Shown: one piece after another, positions 11,926 through 45,796 of the stretch | How the letters are laid out: every line of letters starts with the position of its first letter | How positions within the stretch are numbered: the first letter of the stretch is position 1 | NCBI RefSeq assembly: GCF_964340395.1 | Contig: NC_135563.1 | Location: 18,278,151-18,342,150 of the forward strand | Length of the DNA: 64,000 nucleotides | From: Glandiceps talaboti | Taxonomy: Eukaryota; Hemichordata; Enteropneusta; Spengelidae | Direction of reading: 5' to 3' | Program-made: the position numbers and the translations under genes | Notes under the pieces: model-generated | The model's input: the letters and a program-made list of their open reading frames with translations, nothing else | Database searches by the model: none | What the model was told of the DNA's origin: nothing

Positions 11926-14283
11926 AAAGACAAAAGACATGTTCACATTGCATATTTTCAAAAAGTGCATTGTACCAACTTAACATTTACTTTCAAGGAT
12001 TGAGATATTGTAATTGTTCATCGACCTAAGGATGCCTTATGTCTTAATGTGTAAATTTTGAATGAACTAAGGATACATGAAGTAATACCTAGTATAAAAG
12101 TTTAAAGGCCTAAGCATGCCTTTATGGTAAACATTTTTGGAATTTTTACTGAACTTAAGGTGCCTTAATGATGTATATAGCAGTTTGTATTGTTGTTTGA
12201 AGGTGTGCTATTATTAAAAATATGAGTGCCTTTGTTTTTGGAGAAAAAAAATATATTTATTGCGGAATGTGTCGGATTAATTTGTATATTATGGATATAA
12301 ATACTTTGCCATCTTCCAGATGTAAATATATAAAGCACTGTGTGAACATTTACTAATTTCCTACAATCTGCAATTTATTCATTATTGAAACTCAGTAGCT
12401 GTAACTACAACTATTTTTGTTCTGATTTTGTAATAACTGGGTATTTATGTTGTTAGACTTACTGAAGCTATCTTCATAAACCACAGCCTCTTTTACAGCA
12501 CCGTCCTTAATATCTCAGTATTGCAGAAGATATATCAACTGTGGTTTGTGAGAATGACTGAAGCATGTATGATCAAACCTTATTAGTATCCAACAAAGTT
12601 GTTGACAGACTAGTAAATGATCTGTACCTCGTTCATGACTTGATGTTTACAAATGGACATCAAGCAAGGCTACTGAGTGCCATAGCAAGCAGGACAGATG
12701 ATTCCACTAATCATTCCATTAAAATGTTTCAGCTGAAGGTTTGGTGAATTTTTGACAGTATTATAAAAATAGCAAAAAACGTTACAGCTACTGGGGGACT
12801 TTTAAGCTCTTATTTAAGTGATTAAATCAAACCAAATTTACTTCAGATTTTATTGGAGTTCTTCTCTAAGGTAGTGATTTGAAGGAAAGGAGTTGTGAAA
12901 ATAACCACATTTTTTCACTTCATGGCAGGTTTGTAAAACCTTGAAAAGATAGGACAATCTCTGATCTTTCTACTACGAGTATTTTCTTGCCAAACTTAGC
13001 ATTTACTACTTTGGTGTATTTTTGCGTTTACCAAGGAGAATGAGCCTTATTCCCATTCTATGTAGATCAAATCTACACAACCTTCCTCATTGGGTTGGCA
13101 ATGAAAAGATATATTAACCTTGTACTTTATATAAAGTGATGTTTTGTTCACTATTTGTTTTCGAAACATCTCGCAATGATAAAACCAAGCCATAGTGAGA
13201 GTTAATGATATATAATGAAATTGATAAAATACAGAATAAATTAATTCTGTCTTTGGCAGGTTTTGCACAATATTCACATCGCAAGATAAGAAAAGACCCA
13301 TACATATAATATGCCGCATATTTGCCTGAGTTTGCATCAAGTCAACCATGACATTTAAATGTACTTTGCTAAGTTTATTTCATTTATGGCGAAGTTGTGT
13401 GTTTTATCCATGAAAGCCTTTCCTTGCTTCTTACACTTCAGAAGCATATCTATACAACATATAAATGTTGTGTATAACAAGATGAAGATTACATGCATGT
13501 CTTCAAAGTTAGAATGCTACAAAATATCATAGCTTTGGGAATTTTATTTTCACTTGAAAGCATGGTTACCTATCCAGCTGAGATATTTCTTTTTGTAATA
13601 AAAGATAAACAAAAGGGTTACACTTAGATTTTACTTTACCTGAAGACAGACACCAACAAAAGCTTCAAAGTGAAAATAGATTCTTCAAAGTTATGACATA
13701 CTATTAGCTACATTTATTTTTACACTACAAAAAGTCCTAAGAGCCAGTCATATCAAATACCGTCCACTTCAAGTTGTACAAAGAACCAAATATTATTATT
13801 CCGTCCATTTGCAATTACTTATGTTTTTAATTTGTTTTAAGAGTGAAATGCGACTTAAATCTAACTAAATAAAACTTTTATAAATTTGATTTATTAATCA
13901 CACTTGCAAGAATGAATAAACAGATATTATCGTAACAGAGTATTGCATGAATTACCCGGTAGTCTGCAAGATATTTCATGTTGGGGCACCCTCGTACATT
14001 GGTATGAAGAGAAGACTAATGAGGGCGGAACAACACAACATTTCTTACAGTCATGAACATGTGGATTAATTCTAAATATTTCATTCCTGTGGTTTTTAGT
14101 GACTGAACTGGAAATATTTCCAGATTTCAATCTGTAAAATTATGTGTAAATAAATACATTGACGATATCTTGATGAGGATTTTGTCTTTGTGTATATAAA
14201 TTTTTTATTCTGGGAGTTGAAATGTTCAATATTGGAAAAAAGGAATAGTAATACTATGTATGTTCACCATGGAAGCACTGTAA
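11926..14283 (+). other. BTBD16 3'UTR and downstream flank
   Basis: AT-rich, with no coding exon. A canonical AATAAA at 13597-13602 is one possible 3' end for the BTBD16 transcript; other AT-rich variants occur earlier. Short phrases are repeated (AAGGATGCCTTATG, AAGCATGCCTTTATG, TTAAGGTGCCTTAATG near 12028-12165), suggesting a weak ~65-bp periodicity. Confidence 0.5.
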
Positions 14284-14681
14284 GATTCATACAAGTTCTC
14301 TTCCACTTTTGATTGAGAAACAGACATGTTTAGAACAAATCACTTGTCCTTCTTTAGTGTCTAACTGGATCTGACAGAATGATCCAAATTTGCTTGGGGT
14401 GTAGAGTAAACTGGAAGTGTGTGTGAAAAAAAGATGAACAGTTTGATCATAGAGAGTGGCCCCTCCACAGTCTATGGTTTGATGTACATTACTGACAAGT
14501 ACTTTCACACCTAAATTTACATATATTGAAGCTCACCTTTCCACACCTCCAGTTTACTCAACACCTCCAGCAAATTTGGACCATTCTGTCAGATCCAGTT
14601 AGACACTGAAGGACAAGTGATTTGTTATAAGAACCTCTTGTTACTCAATCAATGTGAAAGAAGAGAACTTGTGTATGAATC
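14284..14681. mobile_element. ~398-bp foldback / MITE-like inverted repeat
   Basis: The left arm (about 14284-14420) and right arm (about 14538-14681) are reverse complements with small indels. Both carry GATTCATACA…AGTTCTCTTC, the phrase AACAAATCACTTGTCCTTC and GTGTCTAACTGGATCTGACA. The arms flank a loop of about 115 bp. No transposase and no clear target duplication was found, so this is either an old non-autonomous element or a local inverted duplication between the two convergent genes. Confidence 0.65.
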
Positions 14682-14915
14682 AATATTCTTGTACCACAAT
14701 AACTGACACAAGATGTTGGCAGCTACCTATCCATCATAAAGGGACAGAGATTGTGAGTTATACATCATGTACAAAGCTAGGTGTTTCAACTTGAGCTTTT
14801 GTTTTGGCTCCCTGTCATCAGTACCACTTTCACATACTACCAGTGATACTAAAAAATTGTCAACTGTCAATACAAGAAAAATCCACACCTTCAAAACGAA
14901 ATCTACAAACACAAC

Positions 14916-14921
14916 TTTATT
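14916..14921 (-). promoter_or_regulatory. MGMT poly(A) signal AATAAA
   Basis: Canonical hexamer on the minus strand, about 190 nt downstream of the MGMT stop at 15112. This predicts a short 3'UTR. Confidence 0.5.
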
Positions 14922-14961
14922 TTTTTAAACAAGAACAAATCATACATCACTTAGTCCATAG

Positions 14962-14992
14962 ACCCTCCACCAACATTGGTGGAGGAGGGGCT
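14962..14992. other. short perfect hairpin CCTCCACCAA-CA-TTGGTGGAGG
   Basis: Ten-base-pair GC-rich stem with a two-base centre, just downstream of the MGMT poly(A) signal in MGMT orientation. It could be a remnant of a palindromic element or an RNA hairpin in the 3' flank. No function can be assigned. Confidence 0.4.
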
Positions 14993-15111
14993 ATGCTAGG
15001 TCCTTAGTAAAAGGAGACCAATAGTTGCTAAGCTGAACTGTGATCATAAAGTACATTTTGTCTACAAATCTAACTCTGACAGCATATATTTCCCCCGTTT
15101 GACTTCATCAT

Positions 15112-17175
15112 CTAGAATCCCTCAATCCCTTCATGCCTTAGTAACCATTTCTTGATCGGTATGCCTTTTCCTGACATATAGTTGCCAAGGTAACCCTGAC
15201 TACCAACAACTCTGTGGCAGGGTATAATCAGTGGTACTTGATTTGATCTCATAGCGCCACCAACAGCACGACAAGCTTTAGCATTTCCAACCATCTCTGC
15301 TAATTCACCATAGGATACTGTCTTCCCTATTGGGACATCCTCTGTCAATGTCTTCCAAACCTGAGCTGTGAAAGAATCTGAAAAAATAATGCAACAGAAG
15401 TGAGATGGCTAGTGTTTGCGTTAACCTCATTCACAGTTAATAACTGATCAAGATTTTCTTCTATTAAATGTTGTAACAGGTATCGGTAACACAAAATAAA
15501 CATGAAATTTGAAAACCATAATATAGAGTTAAGTTTTCCCAAGTGCAAATAAAGTACATTCATTATGCAAAATAATGCAATAATGTTTTCTGTATTGCAC
15601 ACCAAATACTTGTATGTGTGTACATCAATGCAAGTAATAACTGGTACATATAAGTGATAATTTATGACAACAGATTTCCTAGAATATTTGTTATATGTTA
15701 TACATGCACAATAACGTGCAATAACTACCTAAATTATAGTCTTGTAGTAAGGCCGGATCTGCCTTCGGAAGGTTGTGGAACAAATGCCAAGGATGACAGT
15801 ACCTCTTGATCTCGGGCATAAACACCCTTGATGTGCACCTATGGTGCAATGTGACCTTTGGTCACCTTATATCAAAAGAAAGTCTGACGGTCTAGCTGCT
15901 AGACTACCTTTAACTGAAAAACTGTCAATATTGCATCAGACAAACTTTTTTAATGTCAAAAATGTTTTTAGACTCTGGAACAAAATATCCCTACAGCGAT
16001 TAGTTTGTACTGTGTTGTCATGACAACTAGATAAACACTTCCACTGACCTGGCTTCTTGGTTGACACATGTAATGGTGGCAGTGGTAACTGTCTAACTTC
16101 ATCAATATCAATGAAATACACATTTAACCAGTCCATACACTGTGTTAGTGTTTTCATCTCATCACCTTCCTGTTTTGTCATCTCAACAGTCTCAGATACT
16201 CTATGTCACAATGATAAATAAAATGTAAATTGTAAATGCTGTATGTTGATAATCCTATCCCCTTTGACAATGAAACAAACATGGGGGGGGGGGGGGCTCT
16301 CTGAGTTCAAATATATGTAAACTGTTTTTCTTCACTTTTTAGTTCACTACAACAAGCTATTTCTTAATTTTGAGAAGACAATTTCTGGGATCATGGCAGC
16401 ATAGTTTACCCACAATTCCCTCTGATTTTTACTCTCACAAATCAACCTCTTCAAATCTCACCAGTGTACAGGGTTTTGTGAAACATTTTTGTCATTTTTC
16501 AATCGTACTTTTGTCACAGAAGTTTCTGAATACCAAGTCTAATGGGTTCAAATATCAATGATTGTTTGTACAAGGAGGTAGCAAGTTTGTAAAAATTTTA
16601 ACAGACTGTCTTGAAAGACATGCAGAATATATTATTTGCATGGAACTATTAAAGGAAAATAAATGCACCTGTTGTGACTCCATCAATGATATTGATTTCT
16701 CTGAATAGGTATAACAAAAGAAATTTACATGTTAAAACTCTTTATGCAAATTAACTCTCCAAGTTAGTGATTATTTGACATGTATTTTCAAAGCACAAGT
16801 TTTCATTTGGTTGCTGGTACATTTTTATGCAAACTTTGCAACTCTCTTTTCGTATCGCAATTGTACTTTTGATACATATTATTCAAATATAATTGTTCTG
16901 CTTTAAATGTTAATAAATATTGCTCATCTTGGAAGTTACAAAATAGGGAACATCCAAGCATACAAATCAGGAAAGAGTTGTTGGTAAAGTATTGTACAGC
17001 AGAACTTCCCTGACAGGTAATGTTGGCATGACACTGTCCCTTACCCATCCTGGTTATGAAGAGATTCCGTAGCTGTTAGTTGTATTTTGTGAACTCCTTT
17101 CTGACAGCAGCTCACAATGATCTCCCCTATTGGACTATTCAACCACACGGTAGCAAGGGAACACGAAGTTGTCAT
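15112..17175 (-). CDS. MGMT: methylated-DNA--protein-cysteine methyltransferase (MGMT), complete
   Basis: Three minus-strand exons, 17045-17175, 16049-16200 and 15112-15377, give a 182-aa protein with consistent phases and GT-AG borders. It is a suicide repair enzyme that moves the alkyl group from O6-alkylguanine to its own cysteine. The active-site motif IPCHRV is present with Cys at residue 148 (human C145). It is preceded by the helix-turn-helix/recognition segment ([25 protein letters not shown]) and followed by [20 protein letters not shown], equivalent to the human VKEWLLAHEG end. The N-terminus is [20 protein letters not shown], and the ATG at 17175 is the first in frame. The length is close to the human 207 aa, with a shorter C-terminus. 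It is head-to-head with CLINT1, sharing 357 bp between start codons. There is no sign of breakage. Confidence 0.93.
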
Positions 17176-17532
17176 TTTCAAATCAAGAGAGGTCTAATTT
17201 GAAACTTGTTTGTTGTATTCAATATTTCGGCGGCAAATGTGAGTTCTTCGTGACATTAAAGTAGGTCATGTCAAAGGTATCAGCTGCGATTGGAGTTGCA
17301 CAGTTCCTGGCGGGACAAAAGCACGTGAATGAATCATCAGTCCACCACAATGTTGACATTACTCTATTTACTTCCGGGTTAAGCCAATCCATACGTCACG
17401 GGGTCGCCATCTTAGAAATCCCATTTCTGAAGTGTAGGGCCTGAGTATAAATATCCTCGATCATCGCACTAGTACATCTTTGATACAACACAGCCTTATC
17501 TGGAAAGGAAGCCCCAGATATCCATTCACAAG
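17176..17532. promoter_or_regulatory. divergent (bidirectional) promoter of MGMT and CLINT1
   Basis: The two start codons are 357 bp apart and diverge. Visible motifs are ATTGG/CCAAT boxes (17289-17293 reversed, 17384-17388), an E2F-like GGCGGGA (17309-17315), an E-box CACGTG (17322-17327), an ETS-like ACTTCCGG (17370-17377), a CRE-like TACGTCA (17392-17398), a YY1-like CGCCATCTT (17405-17413) and TATAAATA (17446-17453). The TATA-like site lies 80 bp before the CLINT1 ATG and suits CLINT1. Motif matches are by eye; the divergent arrangement is a direct observation. Confidence 0.7.
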
Positions 17533-40794
<23,262 letters not shown>

Positions 40795-42842
40795 AACCCA
40801 GAGGGAAAAAAACTCTAACTCTACACTATATTATACAATACATTATGTTGTTTATATGCAGACATCCTTATTTTGTATTTAGTAGTTTTAGCTCTTATCT
40901 CTCCAGTATCTCTTTATTATTTTGTCATTGTTCTAATGTATTATTATGTTACTATGTATTGTATAATATGGTTACATTGTAACAATTGTATAAAAAAACC
41001 AAGGTACTTTGTAGCAACATGAACACATCACAACTATCCAGTATCATAAATTTGTTGTAATCTCTGCTACTTCATTTATCTTCATATTCTTATTATCTAT
41101 GGACTTGAGTCAATATCAGTGACCATTGACAAACCCAGTTTTGTGTATAGACCCATAATGCATCTGATTTATTCCAATTGACAATGAATGCTATGATAAC
41201 TGCCATCATTGTTACCCAAACTAGTCGAATTAGAAAAAGTTCAACTTTTCTCAAAAATTTCATTAATTGTAGAAAATTCAAGTGAAAGCTCTGACAGTGT
41301 AATAATGTCCAGATCATTTTTTTTCAACTTGAAATTTTGAATCCACTGATCACAAGAACAGATGTTGCAACACACTTAAACTTTTAGATTGCATACTGCT
41401 CATCAAACTGGGTGCCATTGTCTATGGCAGTAGATTTTCAATTCTGATTTTTTATTTTATTTAGACAATTTTTCTTCCACAAGAACCATTGCTTTAAGCT
41501 GTTGTAGTAGTGAAAGATATTGTTCACTTTTTAAGAAAGACCTGAGAGGAGTGATATGTTTACAGTTTTGGGTTAAATACCTGACATCCCCCATTTCTCA
41601 GTTTAGAGGGCCAGCATTAGCAGTATGAACAATAGGATCAAACCAAAATATCAGTTAAATAGGGGATAAATAACACTCTGGGTGCTGTGCATCAATACAG
41701 ACAAACTAATTCATCAACATTAAAATTCGTGTCGTAATTCCCCTCAAAAAATTGGACACTTTGAATTTTCACCGACAGAAAAGTCCATACTCTTATTTAC
41801 TATTAAACTTGTGGCGGTTTTTTTCATATAAATATATATATTGCTGACCTACCTATGAAGATCAGATCTGGTGACTCATGTTGCAGTATAGTTCTCTTTA
41901 GTTGCTGCATGGACACCTTGAATTAAATTTTATAAACAATTTTGGATGATGTTCGCAAGAAATGTGATGACACATGGGTGGATGTATTCTGTAAATAGCA
42001 TTAAATATGGAAGGACAATTCTGAGTGTATTGTGATATAAATTCTTGAAAAAATTTTGGAAAAAAAAAGATTCTGGTTAGCATCTAGCCCTTGATCCAGA
42101 AGAGTGTATTTAAATGAAATAAATGAATTTTTTTGCTGGATGAGTGTTGATGATTGACATATCTGAACATTAAGGGTGAATATAGCTAGAATAACTTCAT
42201 GATATATTTTTTGTATGTTAATGTATAGCTTTGGGTAGAGTCAGTCTAAGACACATTTAGACACAGACAACGTATTAACTAAAATAAAACACAATCTTCC
42301 AGACTTCAAGGTCAAGATAAAAGTGCAATTTTTGGGTACCAGTTATCTTTTTATTAAAAACAATTCAGGTATGTCAGTGTCATCATTATTTTAGTTTCAG
42401 GATTAGGTTACCAACAATGTGTATATTCTCGCACTTCACATGTTAGTTTTAGTTTTTTTTCCTTGATGTTTAGTTCTGGACACTTGAGATAATCCAACGT
42501 ATAGCAGTACAAGGTAGCATTCAGTGTAGTACAAGTATGATGACCAAAAAGTGCATGTTTCATACCACGTCATATTGTAATAATAAATTTACTTGACTGA
42601 GTACGTTTTATGTGTCTGTGCTGCACAATTTGTAACTGTGACTGATATCAACAAGCAAAACCAAAGTACAAAAAACCAGGTGTTTCGATCTCGCTTGGCC
42701 AATTAGAACTTAGTTTTCATTGATGAAGTTCACCCAGGTCATGTATAAGTGAGTTTCTGATTGGATAAGAGTTTGGCCTGACTCTCAAAACAGAATTCAT
42801 TGCAGTCACAATACACCTGGATTATTGGACAAAATTGTCGTT
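40795..42842 (+). other. CLINT1 3'UTR and downstream flank
   Basis: AT-rich and non-coding. Candidate poly(A) signals AATAAA occur at 42118-42123 and 42592-42597. The minus-strand open frame at 41093-41317 has no support. Confidence 0.55.
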
Positions 42843-43109
42843 TCTCCCGAAACTAATTTCTGTTGAAGGAAAGATACTCACCTAAATATTCTTACAATAG
42901 GATTTGCTTGCAATTCCCGATGCTTTTCCAATAAAACTTTATTAACCCACCTCCTCCTACAATTACTGCCCTCAATGTTGGAAGACCAGTTGCGCTACGC
43001 TATGAAACACAATCTTAGTCCAGAAACCTGACTATACTGAGACAGTGGGGAAGGAGGGAGGGACTGTTAGGTGAGTATCTTTCCTTCAACAGAAATTAGT
43101 TTCGGGAGA
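42843..43109. repeat. perfect 43-bp inverted repeat of a DIRS-like element
   Basis: 42843-42885 (TCTCCCGAAACTAATTTCTG…ACTCACCTAA) is the exact reverse complement of 43067-43109. About 181 bp lie between them. Each arm is followed on its right by ATATTCTTACAATAGGAT (42886 onward and again near 43114). Inverted terminal repeats next to reverse-transcriptase remnants fit DIRS elements. Confidence 0.7.
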
Positions 43110-43204
43110 TATAATATTCTTACAATAGGATATAGAATTTGTCACCAGCTAGGTGGTGGGTGTCTCTGTAGGACCTGTTAATGTGATATTCTGGCTAATG
43201 CTAA

Positions 43205-44002
43205 GTGGACCTAGAGTGGCTAGATCCTCAGCATGGTCAGACATATCCCAAAGATACTAGTAATAGAGTAGGGCCAGGAACACTGCTTTCAGTTCTAGCC
43301 AGTTTATGTGGTGACAGCGTTCAGTTGAATGCCACTGACCTGCTGTCATATGACCTCCCACATGCGAACCCCCATGCCTCGTTTGATGCATTGGTGAATA
43401 AGGAGATGTCAGGGTTGGGGGGTACAAGTGATCTCCCCCTCAATAAATTCGCCGTGTTCAGCCACCAGTTGAGATGAAGCCAAAGAGAGGGATGTATAGG
43501 GATGGAAGTCTTCAATGGCTGACTGGATGGGTGCCAAAGCACTAATAGGTACAACTGGATCTGGCACGCTCTTAGTCATGCCCAAGGGGTGATGTCTATA
43601 AATGAATTCATCAGCCCCAGGAGTAAATAACAGACTCCTTGCTACTATTGAGCGTTGTAGAAGGATGGACTGAATGAAGGTTAACAGTTTGCTGATTCGG
43701 TCCTCGGTTGGGCAAACAACTCCCAATTCCATCAGCAATCTCATTCCCACAAAGGTCATGTCCTGGGTGGGAGTCAAACATGATTTCTCTTGACTGAGAA
43801 TAAATCTGGGGTGAATAGGTATATGGAAATAAGCGTCCTTTAAGTCTATGGACACCATCCAATCGCCTGGCTGAATGGCAGCCAACACTGCTCTGGGTGT
43901 TTCCATTTGAAACTTGGGGACTACCAGATACCAATTGAGAATGGAGAGGTTGAGAATTGGTCTCCAGCCTCTCGACTTTTTGAAATTTTGATCTTTTGAC
44001 AC
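43205..44002 (-). pseudogene. DIRS-type retroelement RT/RNase H fragment, degraded
   Basis: On the minus strand a reverse-transcriptase segment is readable: SRGWRPILNLSILNWYLVVP, then METPRAVLAAIQPGDWMVSI and DLKDAYFHIPIHP. It is followed abruptly by SQEKSCLTPTQDMTFVGMRL. In DIRS polymerases the YxDD catalytic motif lies between these two blocks, so it has been deleted. In a shifted frame there is an RNase H-like piece (ISLFTNASNEAWGFA), with Asn where the catalytic Asp is expected. Frame changes and missing motifs mean it is inactive. It lies just downstream of CLINT1. Confidence 0.8.
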
Positions 44003-44134
44003 TCAGACTTGGAAAGTACTTTATTGTATATAAAATGAGATTGAGTCGACAGAATAATATTGGTGATTACCCTACACACAAGCCAAATATGCCACATTCC
44101 AGATACCCAAGTTCTGCCATTTTGCAGGTAAGCA

Positions 44135-44149
44135 CCACAAGAGGGCGCC
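44135..44149 (+). promoter_or_regulatory. CTCF-like motif CCACAAGAGGGCGCC
   Basis: Closely matches the bilaterian CTCF core (CCACNAGRGGGCGC). It is 37 bp upstream of the ATG at 44186. Similar cores are at 11495-11510 (reverse), 39299-39314 (reverse), 40305-40318 and 44531-44544 (reverse). Motif match only; binding is inferred. Confidence 0.35.
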
Positions 44150-44185
44150 CCAGATTTGGCAAAGTGAAAGCTACAATTCTTCATC

Positions 44186-44275
44186 ATGGCCGCTGATAAT
44201 TTGGCTGTGCATGAAACTGAACAAATTGTTCAGAAGTTCTTAAATGAGCAATACAGTATCGTATACGAATATCAG
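44186..44275 (+). CDS. possible orphan first coding exon (30 codons)
   Basis: An ATG in a good context (TCATCATGGCC) opens 30 codons, MAADNLAVHETEQIVQKFLN then EQYSIVYEYQ, ending at a GTGAGA donor in phase 0. The peptide looks like a real amphipathic start and is not obviously repeat-derived. A possible continuation is 44628-44676 (LSLHLLTTSSLNLLG) and then 45549 onward, where it would stop in a Ser run, but this is weak. I do not recognise the protein. It may be the surviving 5' end of a gene or chance. Confidence 0.3.
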
Positions 44276-45540
44276 GTGAGAACTAGACGTCACACGGAGA
44301 TATGATTCAGTTAGTCTTAAGAAGCATGCAACAAGTAAGCAACAGGATGTATGTCAAAGTCATAGTTATGTTACAATGCCAATTGCAATAATGTTGTCAA
44401 ACTTAGCATTCTAAAAATGCCATGAAATGGTTATGTAGGATGAACAACATTTATTTATCTACTGTCAGAAATATTTTGATCTTTCAACAGTGTTATCCTC
44501 CGAAAAATGATATGCAGTGAATTTTGAAGTGCGCCCCCAATGGTGATTGTATTGTGTTCTTTTGTTTACTAGACTAACAGTGAGAGGTGTAACTTTACCA
44601 CGACACTGTGTTTGTATGTAAATTTTAGCTCTCCCTGCATCTCCTTACAACATCCTCACTTAATCTCCTGGGAACAGGGTAAAACTGGCGTTAAGTACAG
44701 CTTCTTCACACTATACAATGGTGTTCTCATCCTTATCAAATTGCAAAGCAGGGACATCTCGTACTAGCCATTACAAGGTGAAACTTGGATATCACTGAAG
44801 GTTCCTCACTTTACCCAAACGGTGACCAATTTAAGTCTACATATCTCATCATAACAACTTAATGCAGTCAAGGATATTTCTGCCTTTAGTACAGTTGTAT
44901 TGATTACTGTTATGATGATAACTGATAAAATAGGTTATAAAATATCCCCTTAGTAACTTACTCAACAGATTGGAAGAACAGTTTTATATTTACCACTTAA
45001 AATGCCATTCTATGAACAATCCTTCTAACAGAAATTATACTACGGCTAGACCGAATTGGCCAATCAGGGGCCTTGATTTCGGTTGGTTATATGGAGCCAT
45101 AACCCACTCTTTCTTAGGGGTGTGACCTATATATCCGTTTGAGCCAATCACTTCGTAGTATAAGTAAGATAGACAACTAGTTCGGTACATAACCCTCTTG
45201 AATCTATTACGTATAAGTCTTCAAAGAAGACACAGCTTTCCAATAAAGCATTTCTGATTGGTGAAAATTGATAGTGCAAATGTACACTGACCAATAGGAT
45301 ACACTTAATGGTATTATTATTATTTTCATGAAATTACTATGTTAGAAAATAGTTTTGACTTTTATATTTGTACTATTGAATAAAGTGTAGTGAGAATTAT
45401 AGTAGTCTTTATTTGGAGTGGTGGTACATTCTGATTTGTTAAAGCTACTATGAAAGTTCATTTGTGTCACTTATTTTGTAATTGTTTCAAAATTATATTC
45501 AATAAATAAATTTTCTAATAAAGAATCATTTGTTATGTTG
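44276..45540. other. intergenic sequence
   Basis: No recognisable gene. It includes a CTCF-like core (44531-44544) and AT-rich sequence. AATAAA on the minus strand at 45408-45413 could serve the minus-strand exon at 45541-45675. Confidence 0.4.
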
Positions 45541-45675
45541 TCAGTTTCTCAGATTGTTTACCGCTCTATGTGCAAGGTGGCCACGTTGTACGTCATTTTC
45601 CTCTTCTTCTTCTTCATCATCATCATAATCTTCTTCTTCATCTTCATCCTCCTCGTTGTTGTTTTCATCTCCATC
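45541..45675 (-). CDS. possible terminal exon encoding an acidic C-tail
   Basis: The minus strand from an AATGTAG acceptor reads 44 codons to a TGA: DGDENNNEEDEDEEEDYDDD, then a Glu run and NDVQRGHLAHRAVNNLRN. A poly(A) signal lies about 130 nt beyond the stop. The composition is that of acidic C-tails of nuclear or chaperone proteins. No upstream exon was found: the next ~4.4 kb is satellite, and then comes the FGFR 3' flank. It could be the end of a gene disrupted by the satellite, a distant terminal exon, or a purine-rich repeat that happens to be open. The opposite strand is also open, so coding is uncertain. Confidence 0.3.
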   Translation of the reverse strand, partial: DGDENNNEEDEDEEEDYDDDEEEEEENDVQRGHLAHRAVNNLRN

Positions 45676-45796
45676 CTACATTAGAAAGAGCAAGAAACTC
45701 AAATACAATGCATCTGTGTTCAGTATAACAAGATACATTTTGCAGATTTTGTTTCATATATGGCAACACCACTCCTGGAAATATTAATATAATATC

